The notes under the pieces: generated by a model
What the model saw: the letters and a program-made list of their open reading frames with translations, nothing else
What the model was told of the DNA's origin: nothing
The model's database searches: none
Program-made: the position numbers and the translations under genes
Virus record (IMG/VR): IMGVR_UViG_3300023116_000230
Coordinates: 1 to 29,460 of that record
Direction: 5' to 3' (one strand)
DNA length: 29,460 nt
Source: a virus
Shown here: positions 1-13,600 of the stretch, piece after piece
Layout of the letters: every line of letters starts with the position of its first letter
Position numbering within the stretch: position 1 is the first letter of the stretch

Positions 1-1679
1 GGGCTAAGTTCCCCAAGAAGTTCTGCTATCTGACTAGCAGTGGGCTCTACCAAACTAGGCTTTTTAAGTATCAAGGTTTTTCTATCTTTGCCATATGGAA
101 TTTTAGTGTAATCCATCGTGAGATTGATTGATACGTCTCTTTTGTACTCTGTTCGTCCTCCAATATACTGTAGAACAGGACCGGTTGCCCTACCAATAAC
201 TGGAATAATAGCAAATACGTCTCCCGGATATGTATCATTAACCTGAATACTCTCGGCAATAACACCAGAAATAATATTTGTTGGCCTATTATTAAAGGCT
301 AAACTATAAGTGATTTCTCCGTTGTATTGATTGGTTCCAAGGCTAATTGACACGGGCTGAGAATTTAATGCGACAGCAACGAGATTATTCGCACGTTTGT
401 ATATGTCACTAGTCAGTCCAAATTGACCACTATTGGATATTTGATTATATTTTCTAAGAGCATTAGCATAAGCACCGCTTGCGGCGTTTAGAGATGGGTC
501 TCCAAAACCAGAAGGGGAAATACTTCTTAAACCCTTAATGTTTCCATCAATATTAACCGACACAAATGGATCTGTATTGGAGGTCGCAGTGGTCATGCTG
601 AACGTTTCATTAGCAGTGCCACTACTCAAAACCCAACTTTCAGATACAGAATAAGTACCTTCAGTAACTCCGATCTGCTCAGTTCTTACGTGGTTATACC
701 CGCCGTAAGAATCTACTAAGTTTACAGTTCCAGAACCTATTTGTCCTGCGATATTTGGATAAGGTATGCCGCTGCCACCATATGATAATCTCTTCTGAAC
801 AAAATTCTTCGCCTGCTCCCAAGCGGGACGATTAATCGTGTTAGAAGGATCTTGATTATAGTTATAATCTAAACCGTCTGGACCGTAAACGGTTTTACCT
901 GTGGCATTTAGATTATGCGTAATTCTGTATGTTATCGGATTGTCAGGGCTTTCTCCACCAGCTTCGTCTGCCTCTAAGCTCCAATCTTCACTATAGGTTT
1001 CAATAAAAGCTGTGTCTTCATCGTCTAGCAACGTTTGAATTGTTGTTGCTGTGCTTCTTACGTCAAGACCGCTATTGGCAAAAGTGCCCTCCAAATCTAC
1101 GAGCAATTGATCGTCATCAAAATTACCTCTAAGAAGATAATCTGCTTCTAGGACGATAGTAAATTCAGATTTTGTAAGATACGGCCCCTCTGTAAAATCA
1201 ACACTTACAGTTCTGGGGTAACAAACAACTGTAGCACCGGCATTGTCTAGAACATCAGAAAGTTCTACTCGTTGACCATCTTGAGCAAATAGTGCCCGAA
1301 GAGCACGTTGCTTGCTAACAATAGCAGAAGCAGGCTTGGTGTTTTGAACGATTGTGGGATTGGAACCTTCTATGATCTGCTGTCTAGGCGGCTTGGCCCT
1401 AACAGATAGTGGAACATTATCAAATTGATTATATGGGCCAATGAGAGTCCCTGTATCGGCAGGACCAGTAAAGAAATCAAAAATCTGGTCCGTTGCAGAA
1501 TTTAGGGCATAGGGTGTGCCATGTTCTGGAAGTAACGTACCCGTCAGCGTGATGGTATAAGTAGCACCAAAGGTGCCCTGCTTATTTTTTAATACAGTCT
1601 CAGAGATTTGTATAAATGGCGTTGGCCGTATGGAACAAATCTGTGTTGGGTCGTTTTTATAGTGTACTTTTATAGGCAT
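1..1679 (-). CDS. Virion structural protein, probable tail-tip/baseplate component (3' end outside window)
   Basis: An open frame starts at the ATG at 1679-1677 and runs without a stop to the window edge, giving 559 complete codons. It begins MPIKVHYKNDPTQICSIRPT. The ATG follows directly on the TAA of the 4220-aa gene (TAAATG), with an AGAGG SD seven bases upstream, so the two are translationally adjacent. The protein is rich in predicted beta-strands (for example YTITLTGTL, SEFTIVLEADYL, NPITYRITHNL, DVSINLTMDY). About residues 160-200 read as a strand pair followed by an acidic 'DLEGTF' stretch, and a central segment reads YNHVRTEQIG then EGTYSVSESWVLS. I see no catalytic motif, signal peptide or membrane segment. 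Its place two genes after the tape measure suggests a tail-tip, Dit-like or baseplate structural role. This is inference from position, and I recognise no named family. The coding call is firm; the function is tentative. Confidence 0.88.
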   Translation of the reverse strand, partial: MPIKVHYKNDPTQICSIRPTPFIQISETVLKNKQGTFGATYTITLTGTLLPEHGTPYALNSATDQIFDFFTGPADTGTLIGPYNQFDNVPLSVRAKPPRQQIIEGSNPTIVQNTKPASAIVSKQRALRALFAQDGQRVELSDVLDNAGATVVCYPRTVSVDFTEGPYLTKSEFTIVLEADYLLRGNFDDDQLLVDLEGTFANSGLDVRSTATTIQTLLDDEDTAFIETYSEDWSLEADEAGGESPDNPITYRITHNLNATGKTVYGPDGLDYNYNQDPSNTINRPAWEQAKNFVQKRLSYGGSGIPYPNIAGQIGSGTVNLVDSYGGYNHVRTEQIGVTEGTYSVSESWVLSSGTANETFSMTTATSNTDPFVSVNIDGNIKGLRSISPSGFGDPSLNAASGAYANALRKYNQISNSGQFGLTSDIYKRANNLVAVALNSQPVSISLGTNQYNGEITYSLAFNNRPTNIISGVIAESIQVNDTYPGDVFAIIPVIGRATGPVLQYIGGRTEYKRDVSINLTMDYTKIPYGKDRKTLILKKPSLVEPTASQIAELLGELS

Positions 1680-4600
1680 TTAGAAACCTCTTATCCTTAA
1701 ATCAAGAGAGTCTGTAGTTGCAGTGCTCCCCATGACTAAATTTAATGAACTTGGGAGTGGGCCACTTGGTGCTGATATGTTCAAGAACAATCCACTTTGA
1801 TCTATCCCATCGGCAGAAGCAATCCCACTTACGCCAAAATTGTTCAGTCCTAAAGTATTATACACATTTGCACTGCTTGCTCCCAACATAGAAAGATTCA
1901 TGTTTCCAGACTCTAATACTGGTCTGCCAGAAGCAACCAGATTCATAGAACCATCTTCTTGAGTTCCAAATAGTATCTTTAGATCAACCTCTTTTACGTA
2001 TGGTCTGTGTGCCACAAAACCCTTTCTGGAGGGGTCAAAGCCAGAAACTTCTAAGAAAATGTCACCATTTTGATTGCTAAAGATAATTCCTGAAATTTTG
2101 TATTCAATTGGGTCGCCAGAAACGTTCTGGTATACCCTAGTTTCCAATCTATCTGTACTTTCTTTTGGTTTTTTATTGCCAAATACGTGGGCATCTATCC
2201 ATCCGCCACTGTTTGGAATGGCTGGAATTTGCTCTCTGAGCATAGCGTCAAAGGTGTATGCAGATCCAGCGTTTGCAAGACCACTCGTTGGGTGATTGCC
2301 GCTTGTAGGCCAATCATGGTTTGGAGATCCAATTACCAGCGTGTAATCACTATCACCACGGAAAGAGCGGTAAATGGCTACAGATTTTCCAAAGTTGTCG
2401 TTATCAGACCCACTAGCAGTTAGGATGAATCCTCCAAGTCCATCATCATCAATATCTGTTTGAATTCTGTCTTGATATCCCACTGCGTACAGCTTTTCAG
2501 CAAACTGCCACTCTTGCGTTCTGGCTCCAAAATCTACTAATTCATTTCTGTAGTTGTAAACAGCACCACCATTAAGGATCATAAGACCGCTATTATTGTT
2601 GAACTGGTCTACACGGATACCAGAATCGGCTAAGTCATAGAAGGAATGGGACGGAATGTCGTATTCGCCGTTAAAGCTCTTTCTTTGGAAAGCTGTACTT
2701 AAACCGCTTCCATTGTAGGCGACCGCACCGCTGTAGATATGGTGATGTAAGGTAGCGAAGTCATGATTAGGAGCACCGATTGCTGCCATATCACAATCCA
2801 TAGAAACAGAGAATCCAAATCTATCGCCCCTTCTTCCATATTCAAGAATAAAGCTAGGATCTGCAATTTGGTGTGGACCACGCTCTGCTTCCAGAACCTC
2901 AATTGGGCTTGGAGAGAAATCGTAAATTCCGACATTTACATTATCAGGCTTGATCTTAGCACCAAACTCCCAAGGTAAACCCTCTGCAATTACATTTCTG
3001 CCGTTGTCTGTGTTGTTGTATACAAATGCGGCACCAGCACCACCATCTGCACCAATCTTGGCTCCAGACCCAGCTTCTCCATTTTGAATCTCATGCCACT
3101 GGACAACTCCACTAATTCCGCTAACCGCTGTTTCAGCAGTAAACGCATTGTAAGGAGCACCAACAATTAACTTACCATCATTGATCTCAATAGAGTAACC
3201 GAACAAGTCGCCCGGACATCCAGAATTAAATATGTCATAATCTAGATAATCTGTGTTTTCTATCTTCATCAATTCTGTCATGCCGCCACCAATACCGGCA
3301 TCAACAATAAAGTCTTTATCTGTATCGTCATTAAGATCTAACAGCAAGTCGTAATCTTGATAGATACCACCTTGGTAATTTACAATATCTAGGAAATCAC
3401 CGCTAAATCTTGGATAAACACCATGAGTTCCAAGTGCGTCGTTATTAAAGAACTCTTCTTTTCTAGCCTGTATTTTTAATGGCTCTTTAATTTCTTCAGG
3501 TCTGGTTAATGTGGTTGGATCATAAGAATCTTCATTATCTGAATAAAGACCCAAACTACCTACCACGCCATTTCCACCCCAAAGTCGGCTTGGGCAAAGA
3601 GTGCCAGCACCAATAGATGATCCACTTACGGCAACATATTTAGCTGTACTGCCACGCTCAGGAGCACGTATCTTCTGTGTAAATTCCCAATTCTTTCCAG
3701 CAACAGTATTTCTAGGAATACCAAGATCAAACCCTCCAGCCTGACCCTGCGGAGAACCGGCTCCACCGCCAAATCCTACGCTGCCATCTCTTGACTCTTC
3801 TGGACTAGGCGGATACAAGTTTCTAACAAAACTCTGATTACCCTGAGTAGCAGCCGCCCTATAGTGAGGACATTGCCCCTGCAATAACGTAGAGTCTGAA
3901 ATCAGAATAATCTTTGATCTTCTAGATCCATTTCTGAACGAAGTAAAGTTCTCAAACTCTTCTGCTACAATGACTGGGCCATCTTCTATTTCTTCCTGTG
4001 CCCAATCTACAGAAGCCTCTAAACAATCAGGATCGTCAAATGGAATGTCTCCACAGTATAATTGACTCTTATGTTTTACAGGTCTTGATTCGCCCGGAAT
4101 GTATCCGCTCTGAGCAGGGTTGACAATGTACATACAATTAACTGGAATAGGAGGACCATCTGGCACAAGTCCACTACTCGTAGTTGTACTAATTGTGGTT
4201 ATTACTTCAAGTGGTGCTCCCGATACTGAGAGAATACGAGGTGTTGAAGGTGGTAAAGGAATACCAGATAACAACTTAGCATCTATAAAGCTAGACCATC
4301 TGTTTGTATTAAATTGTAATTCTAACTCGGTTATATTCTGTACCTCATCAGTTCTAAAATCAAATACAAATTGAGAAGGAGTAAAGGTAGTAGTCTTATT
4401 CAATTCTGTAATAGTTCCACATGAATCAAAACTTGTGGATGCTGTGCCAAAATTGCCCTCTCTTTGTATCTCAGTAGGTGTATCTAGACATATTCCAAAC
4501 TCTTCAAATTTAGTCTCAGAAACCCAGTTGACCCAAACTCTGTATCCAGATCCCGGTTCGATTGGGAATTTAACAGAAGCGTTTCCATCAATCGTCCAGT

Positions 4601-7600
4601 TGTTTCTGCTAGTGTACTCTTTGTATGTCTGAATGACAGGATTATTGAAGGATATTATTCTTTCGAAATCTGCCCCTCCAGAAAGCGGCACAATAGACTT
4701 CTTATCCGCCAAACCTAAATCACTTCCCTCGCCACCAGTCTTTTCACTAAATTCAATTCCACTCAAGCTAGTAGCAAATTGATAGTTGGGGAATGTCCAT
4801 GCATATCCATCATCACAACCGCTAACACTGTCGGTTGCATAGTTAACAATCTGGCTGGAAGTTTCTCTACCGTAAGTCTCTACCACTGATTCTCTATGAT
4901 ATTCACCCTGTTTTGGTAGGAACATTGGCCTACTGGTGACACCAAGTCCGCTACAGAGATAATCAATTCTATCAGCAGTTTCTTGTGCATCTTCTTCATT
5001 ATCCGCATTATACGTAATGATAAGTTTCTTTTCACCAGTATCTAACCAACTGTTTAAACTTGCGAAGTCACTGCTTGATGGTTTTCCAGATGGGAACGCA
5101 AGCCAAGCAAAATCTATCTGATCGTTCAACGCACTCATTGGTTGATTCTCTTTAAAGTATCCTCCAGCGAGCAACAATTCAACATTTATTTTATTACCGA
5201 GACTATGATCTGTTGATGAACCATCATAGTTGTAAGCACTGTTTAAGGAGGATCTTCCTGTAAACCCATTAATTTGAATACCTTTAGCAACCTCATCGCA
5301 GTTCTTGCGAATCATATTGAGATAGAATTCTGTATTCTTATCGTCATTATTGGTTGGGTGCGTGATACCTCTACTAGCATCATCTTCGGGCCATTGACCT
5401 GCTAAAATATAGACTCTAGAGTTATTGAGCGTTCCATCGGATTTTTTACCAGATTCAACAAGTGCAAAAATATGATCTGGATAGACAGTTTCTCTAACTG
5501 TCCTCTCAGATGTCGATGAAGTCCCCGTAGCTTGCAAGATTCCATCTCGACCATTAAGGGTGTCTGGATCAAACATGTCTCCACCAAATGTGAACTCATT
5601 GAATAATCCAGATATAGATGAATCGGTATCCTCTTGAATAGAGAAAGCAATCTCGTCTTCATTAACTTCTGCTAAAGAAATGTCTGTTTCGTTTTTACGT
5701 GTAACTTTATACTTGTAACGCTGCTCGTAATCGCACTGAAGTCCAGAAGTCGCCGGTTCAAACCAGTAAATATCAGGTAAGTGTTCAGCGGTAGTCAAAA
5801 CTGGCGTTGGTGATTGATCCTGCTTGAAGAATAGCGGCTGTGGTGTGTCATCACAAATAGGAGTAAAGTTATTGAACAAGAAGGGCCAGTTTCTCTGGTA
5901 TCGAACAACTTTACATGTCTTAGGTGTGGTCAAAACACAAGAGTCATTCCATTCAGCACGTAAATCTCCACGATTACCATCTAGTGGGAACTCACACTTT
6001 GTATTGATGATCTGCGGTGATCCATTACAACTCGCACCGTCTGGACAGCCAATTGTAGCAAAGTAATCTTCTAGACCGTCTCTGGATAAGTCTATTCTAA
6101 TATCGCCAACACCCTTGACATAATATTTACCGTCATACTCAATTGTTCTGGCAGTAGAGTATGCTGGCAAGAATGATGCGGTTGCATTGTACTTATCATC
6201 ATTTAAATCTTGCTGACTAACACATCCTTGTATCGAGTAGCTTTGATCTTTAGCGGCTTGAATCCGCATCCTAGAACCTAACTTTTCTAGGATTTTGTTA
6301 ATAATATCATTAGACTCTTTGTATAGTCCATTATCTTCCCATACTGGGTCGTTACCAACCAAGACGAGATTTCTATCGCCAAGCTCCAGCCAATCTTTTA
6401 TGTTGTCGATAATCTCATCACTGGCAGCGTCAACTTCTGGCGTAATAATAAACGCAAGACCGGCCTCTTGAGGAATCTCAATTTCCGAGAAGTCCATTCT
6501 TCTCCAGTCTTTACCTTGGTAGTCTGAAAATCCGGTAGATCCAGAACCAAAGATTAAAGGCCAGTTACTTTCATCATAGTATCCAGCGTCTCTTTCTTCA
6601 TCGTGAGTTGATCTATCTAAGTTTCCGAAACGGCCAAACTCTACAACCTCGTTATGTGGGAAGTATTTTCTATTGTGGAACATTCTTACCGCACCAGCGT
6701 TATGATAAGAAGCCCAAGACTTAACATTATCGCCCCAAACATTAATGTCTTCAAATTCGTTGAAGGAGTCTGTAGGTGCCCCAAATGCTACAATCTCACC
6801 ATCTTCGTCTACAGAGCAACTCCAGCCCATTCTGGATGTTCCCGCAAACTCGTCGATGAGGAACTTTCTTGTTCCGATATATCTAACATCATTATGACCG
6901 TACTCAAACGTCAACTGATATGGCTCTGGAAGTGAAGAACCCCAGAACGTAACATCGTTTCGATATTCAAACCTGTCTGGAGATTTGATGTAATCATAAG
7001 TAGCTGTCTTAGCGATTGCTGCACCAGAAGCACGCTCTATAGAATCATAGTATTCTACAGCGTAATTAAATGGACTTCCTTTGAAGACAAGCCATCTTCT
7101 AATATTGTCGTATACCTTTTGAATCTCCGATTCGCTTCTTTCATAAATCTTACATGGGTTGTTATTCCAAGGAGATCCAATTGCTAATACTTCTGAATTC
7201 TTACTAAGAGCAACAGAGTGTCCGAAACGGTCATTGTAAGTTTTGGCATATCCAGCACCAAATATACTTTCTGGATCATCAAAAAGTTCAGATTCGTCGT
7301 TAGGTGAAACAATGACTTGAACACAGTTAAAATTATCACGCTCTTTTTCAAACAAGTAAACTCTACCGCCAGATGCAGGAGGAACTTGGAACTCAGTAAC
7401 AACTGACCCGTGAGTATTGCCCCAGATTTGACCAACACCGCTAGTGATAAAGTTTCTATTTAAAGTAGTGTTAGTAAATGTTGTTGATAAACGACCACTA
7501 TCAAAAGTATCCTGCATTAACTCAACAGATGTATCCGCCCAGTCTTCAGATTTACCTATGACTGTATGTAAGTGACCGCTTTGCTGAATACCTTGAACAA

Positions 7601-10600
7601 AGTCAGTAACACCACTAGCAAATGAGTGCTTCTCATAAAAATCTTGGAACTTATCGTATATATTGTAAACTGTGCCATTTTCATCGGCATATTGTAAAGC
7701 TCCAGCAGTAGATCCTGTCTGCTCTTTGAACATACCAATAATAGCTGGAATACCACTGTAGGCAGCAGCATTTGGATTACCACTTGGGAAAGCTGTAAAG
7801 AATCCATCGAGAACAGTATCGAACATTTGGTTGAATACGACCGGCTGACCAGAAGCAACAAAGTCAGCAAGAGTTCCTGATCCACCAAGTACGCCAGAAC
7901 CAACCTCAGTTAGAAGATCAAGGTCGTCTAGTCTAGGAATGTATCTGTGTGTAAACCAATCAGACTCATCGGTAGAAATATTAGGATAATCCCTATTGGA
8001 GTAGGTTAATTGGAAGACAAGTAGATTTGGCTTAATTTCTGCATACCACTCGTCTGGCCCAGCGTTCCAAGGTGCTGAGAAGTATTTCCAAAGAATATTA
8101 AATTTACCAGCCGAAGCAGCAACCTTTTGTAACTTAGGCTTATTGTATGCGAACAGGTCGGCAAAAATCATTCCCGCAGTAGGAACACCAGAAGTTACAA
8201 GATCGTCAAACTGTCTTGACCATTTAGCACGAGGTGCTCCAACCGCAATAACTTCTCTGTCACCACTGGCCGACAATGACAATGATTCACCGAACTGTCT
8301 ACCTTCTTGACCAATCTGCCACTTGTTTCCAGAGATAGAAAAATCACCAAATGATAATAGATTATCTGTTGTTCTCTGGATATAATCTTTTCTAAAGCCA
8401 GATGGTAGCATCAACTGCTCTTCCAAGACCCAATCTGCTTTCTTGCCAGCCTCGTCTTGCCCTCTTCGATACAAGAATACAGCACCCGCACCGCTGACTT
8501 CTATGTTACCAAAACCACCACCAGATGGATAAACGCCATAGTCAGGAATTGTGATATTAGGTGCGGCAACAGCCATGATATCTTCACTGACAGCAACGTT
8601 TTGACCAAATTTGTCACCAATGCTTCTGCCAGACGCAACGATCAAGTCAGAGTCAGAGTAAAGGTTTGCAGAAGGAGGAACACCACCGGCATCGTCACCA
8701 ATAAGTTTGACACCAGAGAATACAATGTTTCCATTGCAGTCCTCTGTACAGCATCCGCTACCGTCTGCATACCAAGCTGGACCACACATTCCATATTCCC
8801 ATTCCTCAAATGTTCTTGGGACAGGAATAGCGTCAGTAGAACCAGTAACAATACTCATGGTTGCAAAGTATGGAGTAGAAGGAAGAAGTTGGGTGTACTT
8901 CCTTATTCCATAGTAGTTTCCGCTGTATCCTAAACCGCCTTCAAAGTTGATCGCACCAGAATTTGTGTAAGTAGCTTTGGCCCGGAATATTCCACCTTCG
9001 TTGCATGTCTCTTCTCTCCAAACAGTGCAGTCTGTTTCAAGTGCGGCATCAACCGCTTTGCTTGGGCTGTCCCCTGTGCAAGATCCATAACCTATTAAGT
9101 CTACACCTCTAATCTCATTGTCTGCGGACAGGGAGGCATAAGAGTTATCTTCTAGTTCAATTCCGGTTCCATAGTTATTATTGTGCCACAGTCCAAATGC
9201 AGATCCAGCACCTTTAGATCCTACATTGTAACTTGCCGTAACAAGATTAACTGTGCTTGTCAGTAAAGATTCTACTAATGGGTTATGGAGATACAGATTC
9301 ATGTCTGTATCAATTATGTTTGGAGCATTAATATACAACGGCATAGTAGACGTTGTTCGTGAGCCCGGAATCTGGTTTCTTCCAAACATGCTCAGATTAA
9401 TAAATCCACTTGCAGCAGTCTCTTGTGTATTCCCAATAGACCTATTATATAGGTACATTGGAATTGATCGGTATATACTAGTTCTATCACCAAGAGATGC
9501 AGACATATTCAGATTGAGGAATGGACCCTCTGGGCTTTCACCGAAATCTACATTATAGACAGTGAGAGGAAGACCAAAGATATTCCCGCTGCCATAGTTT
9601 GGAGAGTTTGGATCTGAAGTATCTGAATTTCCATCTAAGGAATTGTCTAGTGATCCGAGGACAACTGGTAAGGCAAGTGGCATACTTCCAGAAGCTATAT
9701 CTGGAATTTGACCACTGACATATAGATTGAATGAGATGTCGCCAGACTGTGGCGGGATGAACAAGTTAAGTGCTTCACTACGCTGGAAAGCACCACTAAC
9801 ATTGAGGTGGAAACCAGAAGGAAGCCCTTCTGAAATAACATCGTAATCAAAAGGAACCTGAATAGTAAGATCTAAGCTGTCATTGACTTCCCTTGGGAAA
9901 CCACCAATGTTCATATTCAGAGTATTGGACGCAGGATAAGCACCGCTAGAATACAAATTAAATGTGCCACTATTAGCAGTTTTGCAAATATTGACATCCT
10001 GCATCCTAACATGCGAAGAGTGCATCTCAAGTCTAGAATCAAACGCTGGCCCAGATGGGTAAACCAAGTCGTACTGAACGAACATTTGATTTACGTCGTC
10101 TTTAAAGTATCTTTCTGAGAAGTCTTTTAATCTTGGCTCTTCGGGGAAGACAGTCCAAGCATCAGTTTCTTCACAGATAGAATCGTAATCAAAAACGGAT
10201 TCAAGTTTGATTAAGCAACTAGACGGTTTAATGTAGTGAGTTTTACGGTTTACAAGTCCCCAGTTTGGTTCGTCTGGAGTCCAATATGGCTCCTGCTTCT
10301 TGGTGTAAAGACTAACGATCATCTGAGGTCCAGAAGGCATGATATCAGTACATGCTTCCCACTCTATGCCTGCACCAGTCTTATGCTCAATAACGGTCTC
10401 AACAACGAGGGCACGTTCAGAGAATTTGTATCCGACTGGTAGGTTTTTAGTTATTCTTCTATTTACAGCATAGAATGAATCTTGAACGTCTGACAAATGG
10501 AAACGTAGGAAATCGTTTTCCATCTGTGTATGATATGCAACACCACTATCTACATTAGACAATAATGGTAAGTCATTGTTTTGTGAGTAACCAGAGCCAT

Positions 10601-13600
10601 GATGATTTAACTCAAAGATAATATGTTCTGCGTTTGGACGTTTTTGCCACTGGTCAAACCCAAATCCAAACTGACACCACTTAAAGTCACCGATAGCCCA
10701 ATCGTTGTAAGTATCTTCGTTTACTCTGTCCCAAAGTTTATATCTGTCATTAGTATGAGACTCGTCAGGATCAAAGAACTTAGCACGACTATTTTCTAAG
10801 AAAACATCTGCGTTAACGCCCTTATAAGTTTTATCTGCACCGGACGCTACAATGTTCGTACCAAATCCGTACAGGGTATCAACACCAGAACTATAGGTAG
10901 AGACACCAAACTCACTGACCAGCATATTCATGCCCACGCCAGAGCCAGCAGAATATCCTAAGACAATATTTGCATCGTTTGCATTTTTATGGAACGGAGA
11001 AGATGTAGCTCTCAGTACATCAAAGTCAGATCCACCAAATTCATTATCAGTGTAAAGTCTAAGTCTATGGTTGCCATTATCATTATATGTAAGAATAGTA
11101 TTTAATGGGAATTGATAGCCGCTATACTTGATAGTATCTTTGACTGTTATAATATTACCATTGACATCTTGGGCGTAACCGCAAAGGAATCCATCCTCAT
11201 AGCCGAGGGCAAAATCCATGTCTTCAGCAGTGCTCCACTTAGACACAATAACGCCACTGTCGAACAGGTCGTAGTCTACTCCAGAAACGTTTGCGTCTGG
11301 TGTGAATCTAGTGAAGATAGCAAAACCGCCAGATACATCAACAGGGCCAAAGTCAATATTCTGACCACCAGCTTCACCACTAATTCTAATGACTCTATCA
11401 AATGCGTCGGCAATCTTTCCATACAATGGGTTTCCAACAAAGGTTGTAGAACCATTGGATAAAGATGTCCAGTCAGTAGTGGTATAGTTACCGCTGTATC
11501 CCGGAAGTTGATCGTTAAACAATGTGCCACTTGCAAATCTCCAACCAATATTATGGTGAATCTCTGGATCAGTCAAGCACAGACCACTGAGAGTACCCAA
11601 GCCACTAGGAGAGGATGGACCCATGTCAACAGACAATACATATCTATTTTCTGGCCCAAACGAATCAAACTTGTAGTAACCTGACAAGAATGGGTAGTCT
11701 ATAGTTGGATTTTCAAAACCAAAACTGAAGGAGTCTAGGTCGTATGGTCCACGAACTGTACCCTCTGAACCTCGCCACCTTCTAGAGTAGTTTGTTTTGA
11801 TTGTATCAGGCGAACTATAAGCATGGGGAAGACCTGCGATGGCAGAAATTGGTTGATACCCAGAGCCAGCGTTTAGTATGTCATCATAAGATTCCATGCC
11901 CGATGGGAACAATGCACCTTCTGATCTACCAGCCTGAGCCTTGCCTATCTTCTCACCACCTTGAGTGTAGATGTTTAGACCGTCTGCTGGTGCATATCTA
12001 GCACAAAGCTCTATGTATGCAATAGAAGCACCACTAGGAAGTGGATAAATGTCTAAGTATAAATGTTCCAATAACGAGCTTAGACTATAATCTCTAGATA
12101 CTCCATACCTTACATTGTCATCAAGAATAACCAAGGGTACTTCATAAAGTTGGAAGTCAGTAGTATTAACCACTGGGTACTGGGCCAATTTGTAATGGTC
12201 GTTACCGCTCGCTTCAAAGTAGTCATCTCTCTCAGATAGTCCAGCACCACCCATTGTCCAGTCTGAGTTGTCACCGTAGAAGCCTGATAGAACTGGGTGC
12301 TGTCCAATATGGGGCACAAATTGGTCATTTAAGAAAACGCCAGACGGGTCTTGAATAAATCCTCCAGATGGGCTTGTTACATTCAACAACTTGTCGTCGC
12401 TGTAACCAACAACATCAAGTACATAGTCTCTGGTGCCCACTTCTTTTTTAGCCAGAACCTTGAGTGTTAAAGATTCTACATTAAAGTAAGGCGAGTCTTC
12501 TTGTATCTCTTCTGTACGTTTTTCTACATTAAATGCACCGCTGGGTGAGAACCATATATTCTTTGTGCCCTGATCAAATGCAAAGTCAAAATCACCCGGA
12601 GTAATTTCATCTACTTTTGATCTTCCATGCTTAAACTTCAGTATGAGCTTACCAGAGTCAGCAACGTCTCCACCCTCTGCGGTCCGTAGCTTGATGTAAC
12701 GGTCATCATTTTGAACTTTAAGAATATCAATAAGTTCTTGTGCCCCGCACACATCTTCATTTGTTGCACTAAGAGTGTCGTTTTCCCATATGTTATTATT
12801 TACCGCTGGGTATATTGTAGTGTCATATGTATTGAGGGGCATAAAGTTAGGCTTGATACACCTCTCAAGACGCCTACCTTTGTCCCTAACAGCTACTTGG
12901 AATGGGAGATAGTTTTCTGGTCTTGGTCCGAATCCGCCACTATTACAAATCTCAACAGCAGAGATTCTAAAACCTCTTGTTGGATTGATAAACCGAACTT
13001 CTTGAGTTGATAAAGGTTGACCATCTAGGGCAAGGTAGTTATTTCCACTAGCATAGAATGTTTCGGGAGTAATGTAGTTATCTTCGAAACCCTCGTCAAA
13101 ACCCTCTGTAAATGGATCATCTAAAGAAACGGCACGCACACTAAAAGACAGTTGGTATCCAACGTCTTCGTGCATGTGGGGAATACCACGTCTTTGCCAG
13201 TCGTACCTATCTGATATAGCATTTAATTCTGGCAAAGAAGAGTATGTTGAAAAGTTTTCATACTCGTCGTTAGCATCGCCCTTTATCTGTATGTCATTAT
13301 ACTTTACAATTAAGTTTCCAGAAGGGTCGGAAAGTCGAATATTGTATAATGTATAAAGAGGAGGAGTCTTAGACTCTAGGTTTGATAATGGTGCTGATAC
13401 ACGAATTCTAAACGCAGAATGATCTGGCCTAACATTTAAACTTGTTAGGTTACAATTATATTGGAAGAGGCCCTCTGTATGTATTGTATTCGGCTCAATA
13501 TATGAATTCAAATCATCTGATAGATTATTAGAGTCGCCGCCATCTTTTGCTGTACCTTCATAAACACCTTCATCAATGTAAGACCAAAGATTACCGGATT

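Noticed and set aside
8457-8933. 158-codon plus-strand open frame
   Set aside because: It is inside the giant gene, has no SD and a low-complexity Arg/Ser/Thr/Val shadow composition. Other plus-strand open frames were rejected for the same reasons.
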